Below the pieces are notes generated by a model that was not told the DNA's origin, did not search any database, and saw nothing but the letters and a program-made list of their open reading frames with translations. From Limnohabitans sp. JirII-31 (GTDB taxonomy: Bacteria > Pseudomonadota > Gammaproteobacteria > Burkholderiales > Burkholderiaceae_C), in the NCBI RefSeq assembly GCF_002778315.1, contig NZ_NESA01000007.1:1-64000 (forward strand): DNA of 64,000 nt, in the 5' to 3' direction. The position numbers were made by a program, and so were the translations under genes. Shown piece by piece: positions 52,854-61,307 of this stretch (the first letter of the stretch is position 1; every line of letters begins with the position of its first letter).

Positions 52854-53437
52854 TGAACGACTCCCGAATTTGTCGACACCTTGAATTCAAAGTGGATTTC
52901 CACTGAGGGTCGCTCTCCGTTGTAGGGGTGAGAGTGATGCGCCAAATAGCTTGGAAAGACCAAAAGCATGCCAGGCTTGGGGTGGATGATTTCTGAACGC
53001 CACCCCTCCCAAGGCAACTTGCGGCTTCCGTACGCACCGCTTGGATTTACAAGAACAAATGCTCCGGAATAGTTTTGGCGCTCAGGGTCTGGGCGCGCAT
53101 CCGTATCCAACCAATAGACAGCCGAGAGATCTGTGTCTTCAACATGAAGTGGGATGAATTGACCTTTATAGGTAATCACCTCTCGGGCTGTAGCCTGATC
53201 AATAGAACACGCATAGTTATCCACAATCACTTTGCGAACAAGCTCGTCAAGCCCTTTGAATTTCCCATCCCCTAGTTGAGATAAGAGGCTTTGGCGATTT
53301 TGGCGTGACCAAGGCTGACCGTTGGGATTCAACGTTGCGTGCACGGCTAGCGCATGTAAATGCATCTGAGCCATCTGCTCTTGCGCAAATTGATGAATGC
53401 CTTGGTAGATTCGACAAGCAAAAATGTCACGTGTCAT
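52850..53437 (-). CDS. 2OG-Fe(II) oxygenase (first of three)
   Basis: 195 residues. PLHVEDTDLSAVYWLD gives H98-V-E100. PGMLLVFPSYLAHHSHPYNGERPSVEIHFEFKV gives the distal His (167-170) and R176. The order matches the 2OG-FeII_Oxy_5-type family known from cyanophages and marine or freshwater bacteria. It overlaps the Ig-like tail gene by 4 bases, as expected for a phage-borne modification enzyme. Confidence 0.83.
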   Translation of the reverse strand: MTRDIFACRIYQGIHQFAQEQMAQMHLHALAVHATLNPNGQPWSRQNRQSLLSQLGDGKFKGLDELVRKVIVDNYACSIDQATAREVITYKGQFIPLHVEDTDLSAVYWLDTDARPDPERQNYSGAFVLVNPSGAYGSRKLPWEGWRSEIIHPKPGMLLVFPSYLAHHSHPYNGERPSVEIHFEFKVSTNSGVVQ

Positions 53438-54261
53438 GTGATGTTCACCTCTAAATCTGCAGCCCCAAGGAAAAACTTGAAACCCGCCTTGATCCGAGCT
53501 TTGTCACCCGGCTGCAGTCCTAGCGCCATGAACTTAGCTGTCGCAGTTCCGTTTACCGTTCTCACGCGTGACTTGGGCAAATACCCGTTCACAGCTTCGA
53601 GATAAATCTCTGCGTCCTTTTCAAGCGGAGCTCCATCAGCGTCAACGATCTGTAGCTCGAATTCCACGCTTTCATTTGCCGGACATTCAGACGCTCCCGA
53701 GATACTCACATCAGGCATCACGATCAACTCGCGGACATAAGACGATGCGGAATATGACGTTCGAATGATGTCGGCCTCTTCCAAGCCGTAAATCTCACAG
53801 TCACCACGATCAACATCTGGACTGATGTTGGCGGTGATGACACAGTCATCAAATTGACTATCGGCAAATGGGACCGCAAGGCCAACCGAGAAGTTATTGC
53901 GATAGGTCGTCAACGAAAACTCAGGCGCAGACATGCGAGTCGGCAGTGTGACGGTGTACAGCGGAATTGGACGACTCCAGTCACGCTGATCCCATCGATA
54001 TGTCAAGTGCCACGCCTGACGGTCTGACCAAGCTCGGTTTGCTTTGAGCTCAGAAAATGAAAGGACCGAATCGGCAAGGAGTCGATATTCCTTGCCCTTG
54101 TTGATAAACGTTTCTCCTTCGAAACGGCTGTTGCTTGGCCACTGCTGGCTTGCCAAGCCCATCTCAAACGTGATCGTTTCAGCCACCTTATCCACATAGA
54201 TGCGGATGACATGATCAGGAACCGAGGCCATTGTTTGGGGGCGTGTGATGTATGCCTTCAT
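53434..54261 (-). CDS. Phage tail protein with C-terminal Ig-like domain
   Basis: 275 residues. The N-terminal part is beta-rich (HVIRIYVDKVAETITFEMG). The last ~80 residues (VEFELQIVDADGAPLEKDAEI, NGTATAKFMALGLQPGDKARI) resemble a bacterial Ig-like/invasin fold, common on tail surfaces. It lies nine bases after the Cys-rich fibre gene and is followed at once by the oxygenases, so it is a second candidate substrate. Confidence 0.65.
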   Translation of the reverse strand: MKAYITRPQTMASVPDHVIRIYVDKVAETITFEMGLASQQWPSNSRFEGETFINKGKEYRLLADSVLSFSELKANRAWSDRQAWHLTYRWDQRDWSRPIPLYTVTLPTRMSAPEFSLTTYRNNFSVGLAVPFADSQFDDCVITANISPDVDRGDCEIYGLEEADIIRTSYSASSYVRELIVMPDVSISGASECPANESVEFELQIVDADGAPLEKDAEIYLEAVNGYLPKSRVRTVNGTATAKFMALGLQPGDKARIKAGFKFFLGAADLEVNIT

Positions 54262-54270
54262 GCGTCCCCC

Positions 54271-54831
54271 TTAGCAACAACCGCAGCAGTTGCAATTACA
54301 GTTGCAGTTGCAATTTGTGCGGCAGTTAAAGGCCCCGCAATTGCAATTGCGGTACCAACGGTGGTATTCAGAACCACCGATTTCATTAGCCGCTTCGTAG
54401 TAGCCGTCGTAGTTGTAGCTAACTGGCACTGCATTAAAAGATTGGGTCGTGCCACCTGCCCCGTCATAGCTACCCCAATTGGCACAGTTGGTTGTAGGAA
54501 CGCCACTCACACCCCATGTCCACCAATTGCCATTGGGTGGATTCCAGTTTCCATTGCTTGCGCAATTTCCATTGGGCAAATAGCCGTTGCAGTTGGCCGC
54601 CCTATCGTCGTAATACTGGCTTGAACGGTTCATCTCTCCGATGTCTTGTCCATCCGCCATCTTGTAGCCCGTGTTGCGGGCATCATCGCTGGTCACACTA
54701 CTCTTGATGAGTGCACCATTGCTCATCGTGACGGTACCGGTCATCGTGCCGCCCGTCTTATCCAACTTACCGTTGAGCTCTGCTTGCAAAGCATCATCCA
54801 GCCCCGCTTTGGGGATGCGTGTAATTGCCAT
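54271..54831 (-). CDS. Short tail fibre with Cys/Asn-rich C terminus, candidate modified substrate
   Basis: 186 residues. The N-terminal segment KLDKTGGTMTGTVTMSNGAL is the standard phage tail-fibre repeat. A Gly/Asn/Trp-rich middle (YLPNGNCASNGNWNPPNGNW) follows, and the protein ends in a low-complexity tail with 11 Cys in its last 27 residues, most as Asn-Cys pairs (NCNCNCNCNCCGCC). Such a tail is unusual for a phage fibre and resembles a RiPP core. It is encoded four genes upstream of the three oxygenases and the radical SAM enzyme. Alternatives are disulfide or metal cross-linking of a fibre tip. Confidence 0.75.
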   Translation of the reverse strand: MAITRIPKAGLDDALQAELNGKLDKTGGTMTGTVTMSNGALIKSSVTSDDARNTGYKMADGQDIGEMNRSSQYYDDRAANCNGYLPNGNCASNGNWNPPNGNWWTWGVSGVPTTNCANWGSYDGAGGTTQSFNAVPVSYNYDGYYEAANEIGGSEYHRWYRNCNCGAFNCRTNCNCNCNCNCCGCC

Positions 54832-54843
54832 GAAATCTCCTGA

Positions 54844-57501
54844 TCAGATGTAGCGCACCACAATCCGCGCGTTGGCGGGAGGTGCAGAAGTAAATCGAAG
54901 TGTTGCCCCTGAATTCACAAGGACATAGGCTTCAAGCGAGTCTTGAACTACGTAATTGATGGTGACCATCAACTTATGGACACTAGATGCTGCGGTCGTT
55001 AAAACAAAGTCAGTGGCAGAGCCATTGGCCATGAAAACTTGAGGCGCAACGTTTGAGCCTCCTGCTGCAGCCGCGTACCCTTGCGCCTGATTCATGTAGC
55101 TCTGCGATTGCGTCGCAGAGTTAGCAGAAGCTGTAGCCGAGGATGCAGACTGACTTGCGCTTGTCGCAGAGGCACCTGCAGATGCAGCTGCCGCCGCAGA
55201 CTGTTGCGTTGCAGTTGCTGCGTTTGCAGCAATGGATTGCGCGTAATACTTGGCCGAATACTCCGTCGCACCAGATACAGGCCCGGAAGTTTTGTTCGCC
55301 CACTCCTCAGCCGCCGCTGCACCAGATTGCGCCTCCTTATCGAGATAACGAACGCTGATGCCAACACCATTGGCAGGAGCTGACGAAAACCTCAGCGTTG
55401 TCGTTGCAGGCGTTGTGTAGGAATCAAGCGGCGCTTGTGGAACCCCTGCCACCGTCACCATCAAAGCGCCGGGATAACCGACTGGTCGGCTCAGCGCGAA
55501 ATCTGTCTTGACCCCGTCTCCCGTAAAAATATCAGCTGGAATCACAGTGTTGGCCGTTACTGCTGCTGCAGAACCTGCCGCTTGCGACGCCCAATACTTT
55601 GCAGAGTATCCGGTGCCGTCTACCGTTGCAGACGTTTTCTCTGCCCAATCTGCGGCACGAACGGCCTGCGCCTGAGCAGCCGTTAAAGCCGTTGACGCAT
55701 TACCCGCACTGCTCGAAGCAGCATTGGCAGAGCTTGCAGCCGCAGTCGCACTTGCTTGTGCATCAGTCGCTTTTACTCCTGCCGTGCTGGCAGAAGTAGA
55801 AGCAGCCGTCGCGGATGCAGTGGCGTTGGTTGCACTACTCGCGGCATTCGTAGCAGATGCGGCTGCAGCAGTTGCACTGGTTTGCGCATCAGCGGCTTTG
55901 GTAGAAGCTGTGGTAGCCGAGCCCGCCGCCGCACTCGCCGAACTTGCAGCCCCTGTTGCTGAGGTCGATGCAGCGGTGGCTTGCGTTGACGCCACCCCCG
56001 CAGAAGCTGCCGCATTGGTGGCTGATGTCGTTGCATCTGTTGCTTTCGTACCCGCTATGGTGGCCGATGCAGATGCGGCGGTCGCGCTCGTCGCTGCATC
56101 GCTTGCTTTTGTTGTAGCTGTGCTGGCAGCTCCTGATGCGGAGGTTGCAGAAGCGGCAGCGTTTGTTGCGCTACTCGCCGCATTGGTAGCTGATGTCGCT
56201 GCCGAATTCGCACTCGTTTGCGCTTCACCTGCTTTAGTCGAAGCCGTAGTGGCCGAACTTGCAGCAGCGCTCGCCGAAGTGGTCGCCGATGTCGCAGAGC
56301 TCGAAGCACCAGTAGCTTGCGTTGTTGCCACCACAGCAGATGCTGCCGCATTCGTCGCAGAGGTCGCCGCGTCCGTTGCTTTAGAACCCGCCGTGGTAAC
56401 TGAACCAGCTGCTGCCGTTGCACTGTTTGCAGCATCACTTGCTTTTTGTGTCGCAGTTGCCGCAGCCGTGCTGATTGACTGTGCGTAGTATTTGGCGGAG
56501 TAATCACTCCCCGAAACAGGGGCTGTGGTTTTAGTCGCCCAATCCTGAGCCGATGTGGCACTTGAACCGGCCTGACTTGCGGAACTTGCCGCTGCAGTCG
56601 CACTCGCTGCTGAGTCAGTAGCCTTTGTACTTGCGGTAGTTGCGGAAGCAGCCGCCGCCGTGGCACTTGCAGCTGAAGCTGTTGCAGAGCTCGCCGCTTC
56701 ACTCGCTTTGGTTGAAGCAGTTGCAGCAGAAGTTGCTGAATTACTTGCTGATACGCCTGCCGCATCTGCTTTCGAAGATGCGGTTGTTGCGCTGGCTACA
56801 GATGCAGAAGCACTCGAGGCTGCACCACTGGCAGATGTAGCCGCAGCACTGGCGCTAGCTGCTGCTGCTTGGGCTTGGTACTTTGCTGAGTACTCGCTAC
56901 CTTGAACTGGCCCATTCGTCTTGCTGGCCCAATCCATTGAGGACGCAGCGCCCGTTTGACTCTCTTTGTCGAGAATGCGGGCCGTGATCTCAACGCCATT
57001 GACGGGTGGAGAACTGAAACGCACAGTGGTCGAGTTTGCCAAGGCGTAGGACACGAACGGAGTTTGTAAAACTCCAGCCACTGTGATTTGAAGCGCACCA
57101 GGATGGCCGACCGGGTAGTCAAGCGTGAAATCCGTCAACGCCCCAGTTCCAGTCCACGTTTTGGTTGGAATCACCGTCGCGCTGGTTGCCTTGTTCGCTT
57201 CATCAATGACGCGCGTCAAAGTGACACTTGCATCAGCCGCTTTCGTTGAAGCAAGCGTTGCACTTTGAGCGGCGTTGCTCGCCTGATTGGTGGCAACCGT
57301 GACTTGTTGCGTTAGCTCAGTTCTTGAAGCTGCCAAGTCATCCTGAACACCTTTGATCGCTTTGGCCACCGTCTTGACCGGACCACCCTCTGTCACGACA
57401 TCTGTATGGTCATTGCCATGGACGATCGAATGCAGAATCGTTGCGTCAGCAGTTGCCTTATCAACCACTGCTTCAATTTGTTGCTGTAGGTTTAAGGCCA
57501 T
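54844..57501 (-). CDS. Long tail fibre with Ala/Ser/Thr repeats
   Basis: 885 residues. The N-terminal adaptor (MALNLQQQIEAVVDKATADA) and two phage fibre modules (TDFTLDYPVGHPGALQITV and TDFALSRPVGYPGALMVTV) flank several hundred residues of AS/AT-rich repeats (SATNAASSATNAAASATSAS-like), as in lambda Stf-type side fibres. A TDFVLTTAASSVHKLMVTI module closes it. The repetitive coding DNA is prone to slippage and assembly error. It probably forms the trimeric shaft that displays the next two gene products. Confidence 0.85.
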   Translation of the reverse strand: MALNLQQQIEAVVDKATADATILHSIVHGNDHTDVVTEGGPVKTVAKAIKGVQDDLAASRTELTQQVTVATNQASNAAQSATLASTKAADASVTLTRVIDEANKATSATVIPTKTWTGTGALTDFTLDYPVGHPGALQITVAGVLQTPFVSYALANSTTVRFSSPPVNGVEITARILDKESQTGAASSMDWASKTNGPVQGSEYSAKYQAQAAAASASAAATSASGAASSASASVASATTASSKADAAGVSASNSATSAATASTKASEAASSATASAASATAAAASATTASTKATDSAASATAAASSASQAGSSATSAQDWATKTTAPVSGSDYSAKYYAQSISTAAATATQKASDAANSATAAAGSVTTAGSKATDAATSATNAAASAVVATTQATGASSSATSATTSASAAASSATTASTKAGEAQTSANSAATSATNAASSATNAAASATSASGAASTATTKASDAATSATAASASATIAGTKATDATTSATNAAASAGVASTQATAASTSATGAASSASAAAGSATTASTKAADAQTSATAAAASATNAASSATNATASATAASTSASTAGVKATDAQASATAAASSANAASSSAGNASTALTAAQAQAVRAADWAEKTSATVDGTGYSAKYWASQAAGSAAAVTANTVIPADIFTGDGVKTDFALSRPVGYPGALMVTVAGVPQAPLDSYTTPATTTLRFSSAPANGVGISVRYLDKEAQSGAAAAEEWANKTSGPVSGATEYSAKYYAQSIAANAATATQQSAAAAASAGASATSASQSASSATASANSATQSQSYMNQAQGYAAAAGGSNVAPQVFMANGSATDFVLTTAASSVHKLMVTINYVVQDSLEAYVLVNSGATLRFTSAPPANARIVVRYI

Positions 57502-57514
57502 GAAAAGCTTTCAA

Positions 57515-57994
57515 TCACCAGTTCTCGGTGGGCAAGTGTTGATTTACCAAAATGTCAAAGTTGTCAGCTGATCGCTGCAAGTCTTCAAGTTCGCTGTCAA
57601 GCAAGATGCCAAGTGCACCCTGCGTCAAAGTCGGGCGATTTCTAATCTCAAACTCCCCCGTCACTTCCCACTGGTTTTTTCGAACCAACTTGGCTTGATA
57701 GGCTTTGGTAAATCTGGCCTGGTGCGTTGCCATTCCAATGCCGCCCAACAGTTCAATGTCAAACCATTCCGCCCCCTCCTTAGCTTCGTGTTTGAACCAA
57801 GCTTCAAAGATGGCGTAGGTCAGTGGTCTCAAATTCCAGCGAACAGCCACCTTGGCAGGGGTTTGTGTAAATCGACGCCGCGCACGCGCAGCGCCTGACT
57901 CCATGTCCGTTCGAATCACACCCTCACTTGGGGATATCTGATACCCATCGACTGTTGGAAGCGGGATCTTGTCCGGCCAAACTAAATTAGTCAT
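57515..57994 (-). CDS. Phage tail protein following the tape measure gene
   Basis: 159 residues (MTNLVWPDKIPLPTVDGYQI), including an RRFTQTPAKVAVRWNLR-type core seen in distal-tail/minor-tail proteins next to DUF1833 genes. It overlaps the tape measure stop by 4 bases. A baseplate initiator role is inferred from position. Confidence 0.65.
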   Translation of the reverse strand: MTNLVWPDKIPLPTVDGYQISPSEGVIRTDMESGAARARRRFTQTPAKVAVRWNLRPLTYAIFEAWFKHEAKEGAEWFDIELLGGIGMATHQARFTKAYQAKLVRKNQWEVTGEFEIRNRPTLTQGALGILLDSELEDLQRSADNFDILVNQHLPTENW

Positions 57995-60612
57995 CGCATT
58001 GCTCCTGCGGCGGGGTTGAGTCCATAGCGACGCTCAAGCGTTGGCGCAATACCCGTGCCCTGACCAATCGATCGGGACATGCGGGCTTCAATTTGCTCAA
58101 CGATGATGTCTAGACGCATGGAGCCATCTGCCTGTTGTGAGGACTGCACGCGTGCATCCACGCCAGAAGCGTTGTTGATCACGTTCACGGCCACACGCAC
58201 TTGGGGTTGGTTCTTCGTTGAGAGCGCACCACCCAGCGCACGCATCTGACCGGGCGTGAACACAGCCTCACCTGGCTGGGCAATGATGGGCACCTCCCCA
58301 TCGACCAAACCACCTGTGTGATACCGGGTAGCACCTGCGAAGTTGTGAAGCCCAACAGAGCGGGAAGCCAAACTGTCCGAACCAATCAAGCCACCCGTGT
58401 GTGCCACTGCAACCAAGGGATTCATAAGGTCTGTCGCACCGATTGGAACGATGCTGCCCCCGGGTGCAGGTGTTGGTGATGAGCCCAAACCTCCCAACCA
58501 TCCAGCCAATGGCAAAGTGACCATGCGCTGGATCTGAATGCGCACCAGGTCAGCAATGATGGAGTTGGCCAAGCTGCTGAAGTCAAGCTTGCCCGTGGTC
58601 ACAAATTGAACCAGCGCATCTTCCATGCCTTTAAAAGCAGTAGTCACCGCCCGCTCAGCTTGCTTGGCAGCGTTGGTGGAATCCTCCACATAGCTACGAA
58701 CAGATGAGCGCATGCCGTAATCAAAGCTGCGTTGATACTCTACATTGGCACGGGCCAAATCCACAATCACAGGCAACTGGCGCGACAGCGCGTGGTTGAT
58801 GAGCTCGATGGCCTCAGCCTTCAGACCCGGGTCCGTGATTTGATCCGCTTGCTTACGGGCAGCGTAGGCAGCTTTTTCCAAATCGAAGCGTACTTGCATG
58901 CCAGCGCGTTCGATCTCGCCCACATCCAGCATCTGACGCTTGAGCATCAGCTCCTCTTGCTTGAGTCGGTTGTTGCCGATGTAGCCCTCGGTGATCTGGT
59001 AAACCTTTTGGATCTCTTTCTCGTACTCATCGAACTTTTTGTCTGAGACCTTTTGCTTCTCCATGGCCTCAATGACTTGGATGTACTTCTCAGCCTCAGC
59101 CCGAACGCCCGCGTAGCCCTTCTTCTCTAAGTCCAGCGCCTTGGCTCTGAGCTCGGCAGCTTCACCACCCGTCACACGCAGTGAGCGCTGCTCGAGTTGT
59201 TTTAAGAACTGCAGGCCTTCGTTGTTCTTATCAAAGCCCGAGAGGTCCATCCCAGTGGGAGCCTTTCTGGGCATCTTTGGCAAGAACTCGTCATAGATCT
59301 TTTGAACCTGTGCGGCTTGCTCAGCCGTATCAAGTACAAACTTCTGCCCCATCACCCGAACAGTTCGACGTTGCTCGTCGAAGAACTTCTCAATGGAGTT
59401 CACATAGCCGGGGTTGTCATTAATGCGTGCCAGGCGCTCATTGGCCGATTCGACAAACTTGTCACGGGCACTTTGCAGCTTGGCAATCTCTGCATCAATC
59501 TGCTGTTCGTTGTAGCCCATGGACTTCATCGAGCGCAGCATGTCGCTCTTCATCCAAGTCTCTACGTCCTTGCTCACCACCGACAAACTGTCGAATGGTT
59601 GAGAGATCACCCGCTTAGCCAACACCGCCGATTCAGCAATGAAGCCAAGCCCCTTGGCAACGTCTTCAAGGTAGTTGAGGACTTGCTGACGGTTGTTACT
59701 GATGGCAATGAGCTCACTGCTAAAACCGCCAGTCTCCGTCTTAGCAATGAAGATATGCTCAGTCAGGTCAGCCAAGATTGGAATGAAGGCCGAGCCAATT
59801 TGGCGCTGTACACCTTCGTTGACTGCGTGCAGTCGCTTGAGGTTGTCGTTGAACTCTTCAGAGGCTCGGGCAGCATCTGCCGACATCACTAAACCCAAAC
59901 GCTTGGCTTCTTCCATCATGGCCGTGATGCCCTCACGCCCTTGGTTGAGCATCGGGATCATGTCCAGACCGTTCTTGCCAAAAAGCTTCACAGCCAATGC
60001 CGCCTTCTCGGCGCTGTCAGGCATGGCCGAGAACTTGTCGGCCAGATCGAGCAAGACTTCTTCAGTTGGGCGAATCTGGTTGTGCGCATCCACAGCAGAG
60101 ATGCCAAACGCGCGCAACGCTGCGCTGCCCTCGCCACCTTTGACTTTCGCGTCAAACATGGCGGTAGACAAGAACTTCAAAGCCTTGGTCAAACTCTCCG
60201 TGCTCACGTCCGACAGCTCGGACGCATACAGCAGTGCAGACAAAGCTTCCACGGACACAGCCGTTTTTTGGGACAACTTGTTGAGTTCTTCGCCCACCTC
60301 AGCCACGGGCACGATCAGCTGGTGCATGCCGTAGCCTGCGGCTGCGATGGATGCTCCAGCGATTAAACCTGCGGGCCCGAGTTTGCCCAGCACGGTACCG
60401 AGCATGCCAAGACGCGACGTTGCATCCTCCATTTGGGCGAATGCATCGTTCGCTGCTTTGGAGACGATCTGCAAACCCGCCGATGCGGGGTGGGAAGCTG
60501 ATTCAATGCGCTTGAGAGATTTCTCCCCGGCTTCACCCACATCAGACAACTCAGCCTTGACCTTGCCGCCATCCACCACCGAGAGTCGAATTGCGAGATT
60601 GCGTTCAGCCAT
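57991..60612 (-). CDS. Phage tail tape measure protein
   Basis: 873 residues, helical. A hydrophobic segment lies near residues 75-100 (LGPAGLIAGASIAAAGYGMH). The lambda-type tape-measure C-terminal region is seen (KGMEDALVQFVTTGKLDFSSLANSIIADLVRIQIQRM). Its length suggests a tail of roughly 130 nm by the usual 1.5 A per residue rule. It starts inside the end of the frameshifted chaperone gene (8-base overlap). Confidence 0.9.
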   Translation of the reverse strand: MAERNLAIRLSVVDGGKVKAELSDVGEAGEKSLKRIESASHPASAGLQIVSKAANDAFAQMEDATSRLGMLGTVLGKLGPAGLIAGASIAAAGYGMHQLIVPVAEVGEELNKLSQKTAVSVEALSALLYASELSDVSTESLTKALKFLSTAMFDAKVKGGEGSAALRAFGISAVDAHNQIRPTEEVLLDLADKFSAMPDSAEKAALAVKLFGKNGLDMIPMLNQGREGITAMMEEAKRLGLVMSADAARASEEFNDNLKRLHAVNEGVQRQIGSAFIPILADLTEHIFIAKTETGGFSSELIAISNNRQQVLNYLEDVAKGLGFIAESAVLAKRVISQPFDSLSVVSKDVETWMKSDMLRSMKSMGYNEQQIDAEIAKLQSARDKFVESANERLARINDNPGYVNSIEKFFDEQRRTVRVMGQKFVLDTAEQAAQVQKIYDEFLPKMPRKAPTGMDLSGFDKNNEGLQFLKQLEQRSLRVTGGEAAELRAKALDLEKKGYAGVRAEAEKYIQVIEAMEKQKVSDKKFDEYEKEIQKVYQITEGYIGNNRLKQEELMLKRQMLDVGEIERAGMQVRFDLEKAAYAARKQADQITDPGLKAEAIELINHALSRQLPVIVDLARANVEYQRSFDYGMRSSVRSYVEDSTNAAKQAERAVTTAFKGMEDALVQFVTTGKLDFSSLANSIIADLVRIQIQRMVTLPLAGWLGGLGSSPTPAPGGSIVPIGATDLMNPLVAVAHTGGLIGSDSLASRSVGLHNFAGATRYHTGGLVDGEVPIIAQPGEAVFTPGQMRALGGALSTKNQPQVRVAVNVINNASGVDARVQSSQQADGSMRLDIIVEQIEARMSRSIGQGTGIAPTLERRYGLNPAAGAMR

Positions 60613-61284
60613 GTCCGTTACCTGTTGTTGATACGTTGCTTGAAGAATTCATGGCTGCCGTCACTCCTGCCTCAATTGCAGGAAATATGTGCGACATCGC
60701 ACAGACATCCGCATCCAAAACCTCACTGGCTTGTTTCCATGCGTTGAAGTCCAAGCCAATGACTGTGTTTTGAGCCATGCGAAGCTGAGCCGCGCAGACC
60801 TCAAGCACCGACAGCGCCTGCCAACCTTCTTCGGTCTGAGGCGCGTTCAATCGGTAGGGACACTCATGGCACGTTGTTTCACACGCTTCGCAGTAGGTGG
60901 GCCCGCCACCGAAGTGCCATTCGGTGCGAGCCTTCAGACGTTTTTTTCTGCATCCAGCAAATAAAGCGCCGCCAGATACTCACGCTCGAAAGCGTCGGCC
61001 ACAGGCCACAGCTCCATCAAGGCTTCAATGCCCTCTGGGGTCACTGGTGTGGCCTTGCCCTTTTCGTCACCCACACCTTCCCAAGCCAGCACTGCTAACT
61101 TGGCAAGTTCGGTGATCAAAGTCGCGGTGCGTTGGCCTGCTGCTGCATGGTCTTTGCCATCGATGACAGATGCCGCATGGCGCGCAGCCATGACCAGTGC
61201 AGTGGTGGCGGGTTTGACCTTGACGCGTACGCCATGGTTCAAGTCGAGCCAATACGGCTCACGTTTTAAGTTCAGTTTGAGCAT
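60605..61284 (-). CDS. Tail assembly chaperone fusion (G-T type) made by -1 frameshift; DUF1799 C terminus
   Basis: The predicted 226-residue product reads the chaperone frame to the heptamer A AAA AAC and then continues in the -1 frame: RLKARTEWHFGGGPTYCEACETTCHECPYRLN and the DUF1799 part NAPQTEEGWQALSVLEVCAAQ. The -1 frame reaches its stop in phase, which supports the reading. It is the lambda gpGT equivalent that brings tape measure and tube protein together. The C-X2-C-X3-C-X2-C cluster in the extension may bind a metal. The DUF1799 part has no start of its own apart from a TTG. Confidence 0.8.
60934..61284 (-). CDS. Tail assembly chaperone (G type), zero-frame product
   Basis: 116 residues from MLKLNLKREPYWLDLNHGVRV, ending AEKNV just past the slippery site. 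The ATG is preferred over a TTG 27 bases upstream that overlaps the tube gene. It is the major product, needed in excess over the frameshifted form. Confidence 0.82.
   Translation of the reverse strand: MLKLNLKREPYWLDLNHGVRVKVKPATTALVMAARHAASVIDGKDHAAAGQRTATLITELAKLAVLAWEGVGDEKGKATPVTPEGIEALMELWPVADAFEREYLAALYLLDAEKNV
60940..60946 (-). promoter_or_regulatory. Programmed -1 ribosomal frameshift site
   Basis: The canonical slippery heptamer A AAA AAC is in the right phase (GAA AAA AAC), two codons before the zero-frame TGA. The -1 frame then stays open through DUF1799. Downstream GC-rich sequence could form a stimulatory hairpin; I have not defined it. Confidence 0.82.
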
Positions 61285-61307
61285 GGGGATGAATCTCTTG
61301 GAGTGGC

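Noticed and set aside
55724..56488. Long plus-strand Ala/Val-rich frame opposite the tail fibre
   Set aside because: It is the antisense shadow of the Ala/Ser/Thr repeats; open frames are expected there. The same holds for the Arg/Gln-rich minus-strand frame at 56055-56765.
53900..57501. CRISPR-like repetition in the tail fibre region
   Set aside because: The repeats are coding-frame AS/AT codons with no constant repeat/spacer spacing, and no cas genes are present.
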